Assembly (NCBI GenBank): GCA_024641465.1
Contig: JAHEDB010000151.1
Location: forward strand, 1-6,102
Source of the DNA: Chromatiales bacterium
Lineage (GTDB): Bacteria > Pseudomonadota > Gammaproteobacteria > UBA6429 > Thiohalophilaceae
Reading direction: 5' to 3'
Length of the DNA stretch: 6,102 nt
In this document: piece by piece, positions 6,043 through 6,102 of the stretch
Layout: each line of letters opens with the position of its first letter
Position numbering within the stretch: position 1 is the first letter of the stretch
Position numbers and translations under genes: made by a program
Notes under the pieces: model-generated
The model's input: only the letters and a program-made list of their open reading frames with translations
Databases searched by the model: none
What the model was told of the DNA's origin: nothing

Positions 6043-6102
6043 TTACCAGCGCTCCTTGAGCCGGTAGATCACACCCTGTTTATAGCGCACCATCTCATAG
6101 GC
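6043..6102 (-). CDS. cheR: Probable chemotaxis methyltransferase CheR, last 19 residues (cut by window edge)
   Basis: The minus strand has an open frame from the right edge ending AYEMVRYKQGVIYRLKERW and a TAA at 6043-6045. The pattern (hydrophobic-x-M-V, then GVIYRLK and a basic tail) resembles the end of CheR, the S-adenosylmethionine-dependent methyltransferase that modifies chemoreceptors. Genes for cheV and cheR lie directly upstream of flgB in Vibrio and Pseudomonas, and this context is part of the reason for the call. Only 19 residues are visible, with no catalytic or SAM-binding motif in the window, so the assignment rests on a short tail plus synteny. Another C-terminus is possible. 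Confidence 0.6.
   Translation of the reverse strand, partial: AYEMVRYKQGVIYRLKERW

Noticed and set aside
1..6102. Search for a hidden new system, mobile element, CRISPR array or RNA gene
   Set aside because: Nearly every base lies in a standard flagellar gene with intact motifs. No terminal inverted repeats, spaced repeats, tRNA-like folds or foreign genes were seen; the only non-coding stretch is the 156-bp promoter region.

Overview
The window is a flagellar rod/hook structural operon read entirely on the minus strand: flgB, flgC, flgD, flgE, flgF, flgG, flgH and the first two thirds of flgI. The genes run from about position 5886 down to the left edge. Gene content, gene order and protein lengths match the flgBCDEFGHI block of Gram-negative bacteria. 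FlgH (L-ring lipoprotein) and FlgI (P-ring, secreted) indicate a diderm cell. The layout suggests a gammaproteobacterium of the Vibrio/Pseudomonas regulatory type: the operon sits behind a near-consensus sigma-54 promoter, and the gene upstream ends in a probable CheR C-terminus. I cannot name a genus.

Region by region, right to left (direction of transcription): positions 6043-6102 hold the last 19 codons of a probable cheR. Positions 5887-6042 are a 156-bp intergenic region with a likely factor-independent terminator, a pair of 8-bp direct repeats, a perfect 13-bp inverted repeat and a sigma-54 -24/-12 element 34 bp upstream of the flgB start. Positions 5485-5886 are flgB and 5066-5485 flgC (rod), which share one base. 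Positions 4333-5049 are flgD (hook cap/scaffold), 3051-4310 flgE (hook), 2285-3025 flgF (rod), 1480-2265 flgG (distal rod), 769-1467 flgH (L ring) and 1-757 flgI (P ring, cut by the window edge). Gaps between genes are 11-25 bp or a 1-bp overlap, with no internal terminator seen, so this looks like one transcript.

The products act in sequence. FlgB, FlgC, FlgF and FlgG build the periplasmic rod. FlgI and FlgH form the bushing rings in the peptidoglycan and outer membrane. FlgD caps the growing hook while FlgE polymerises. A sigma-54 promoter fits the mid-hierarchy (hook-basal body) class of polar-flagellum systems.

No frameshift, insertion, mobile element, RNA gene or CRISPR was found. The coding part is ordinary. 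The items worth a second look are regulatory or start-site details: the promoter with an overlapping palindrome, the direct repeats upstream of it, the weak ribosome binding site and unusual lipobox of flgH, and the triple-ATG start of flgI. I see no sign of a previously undescribed system.
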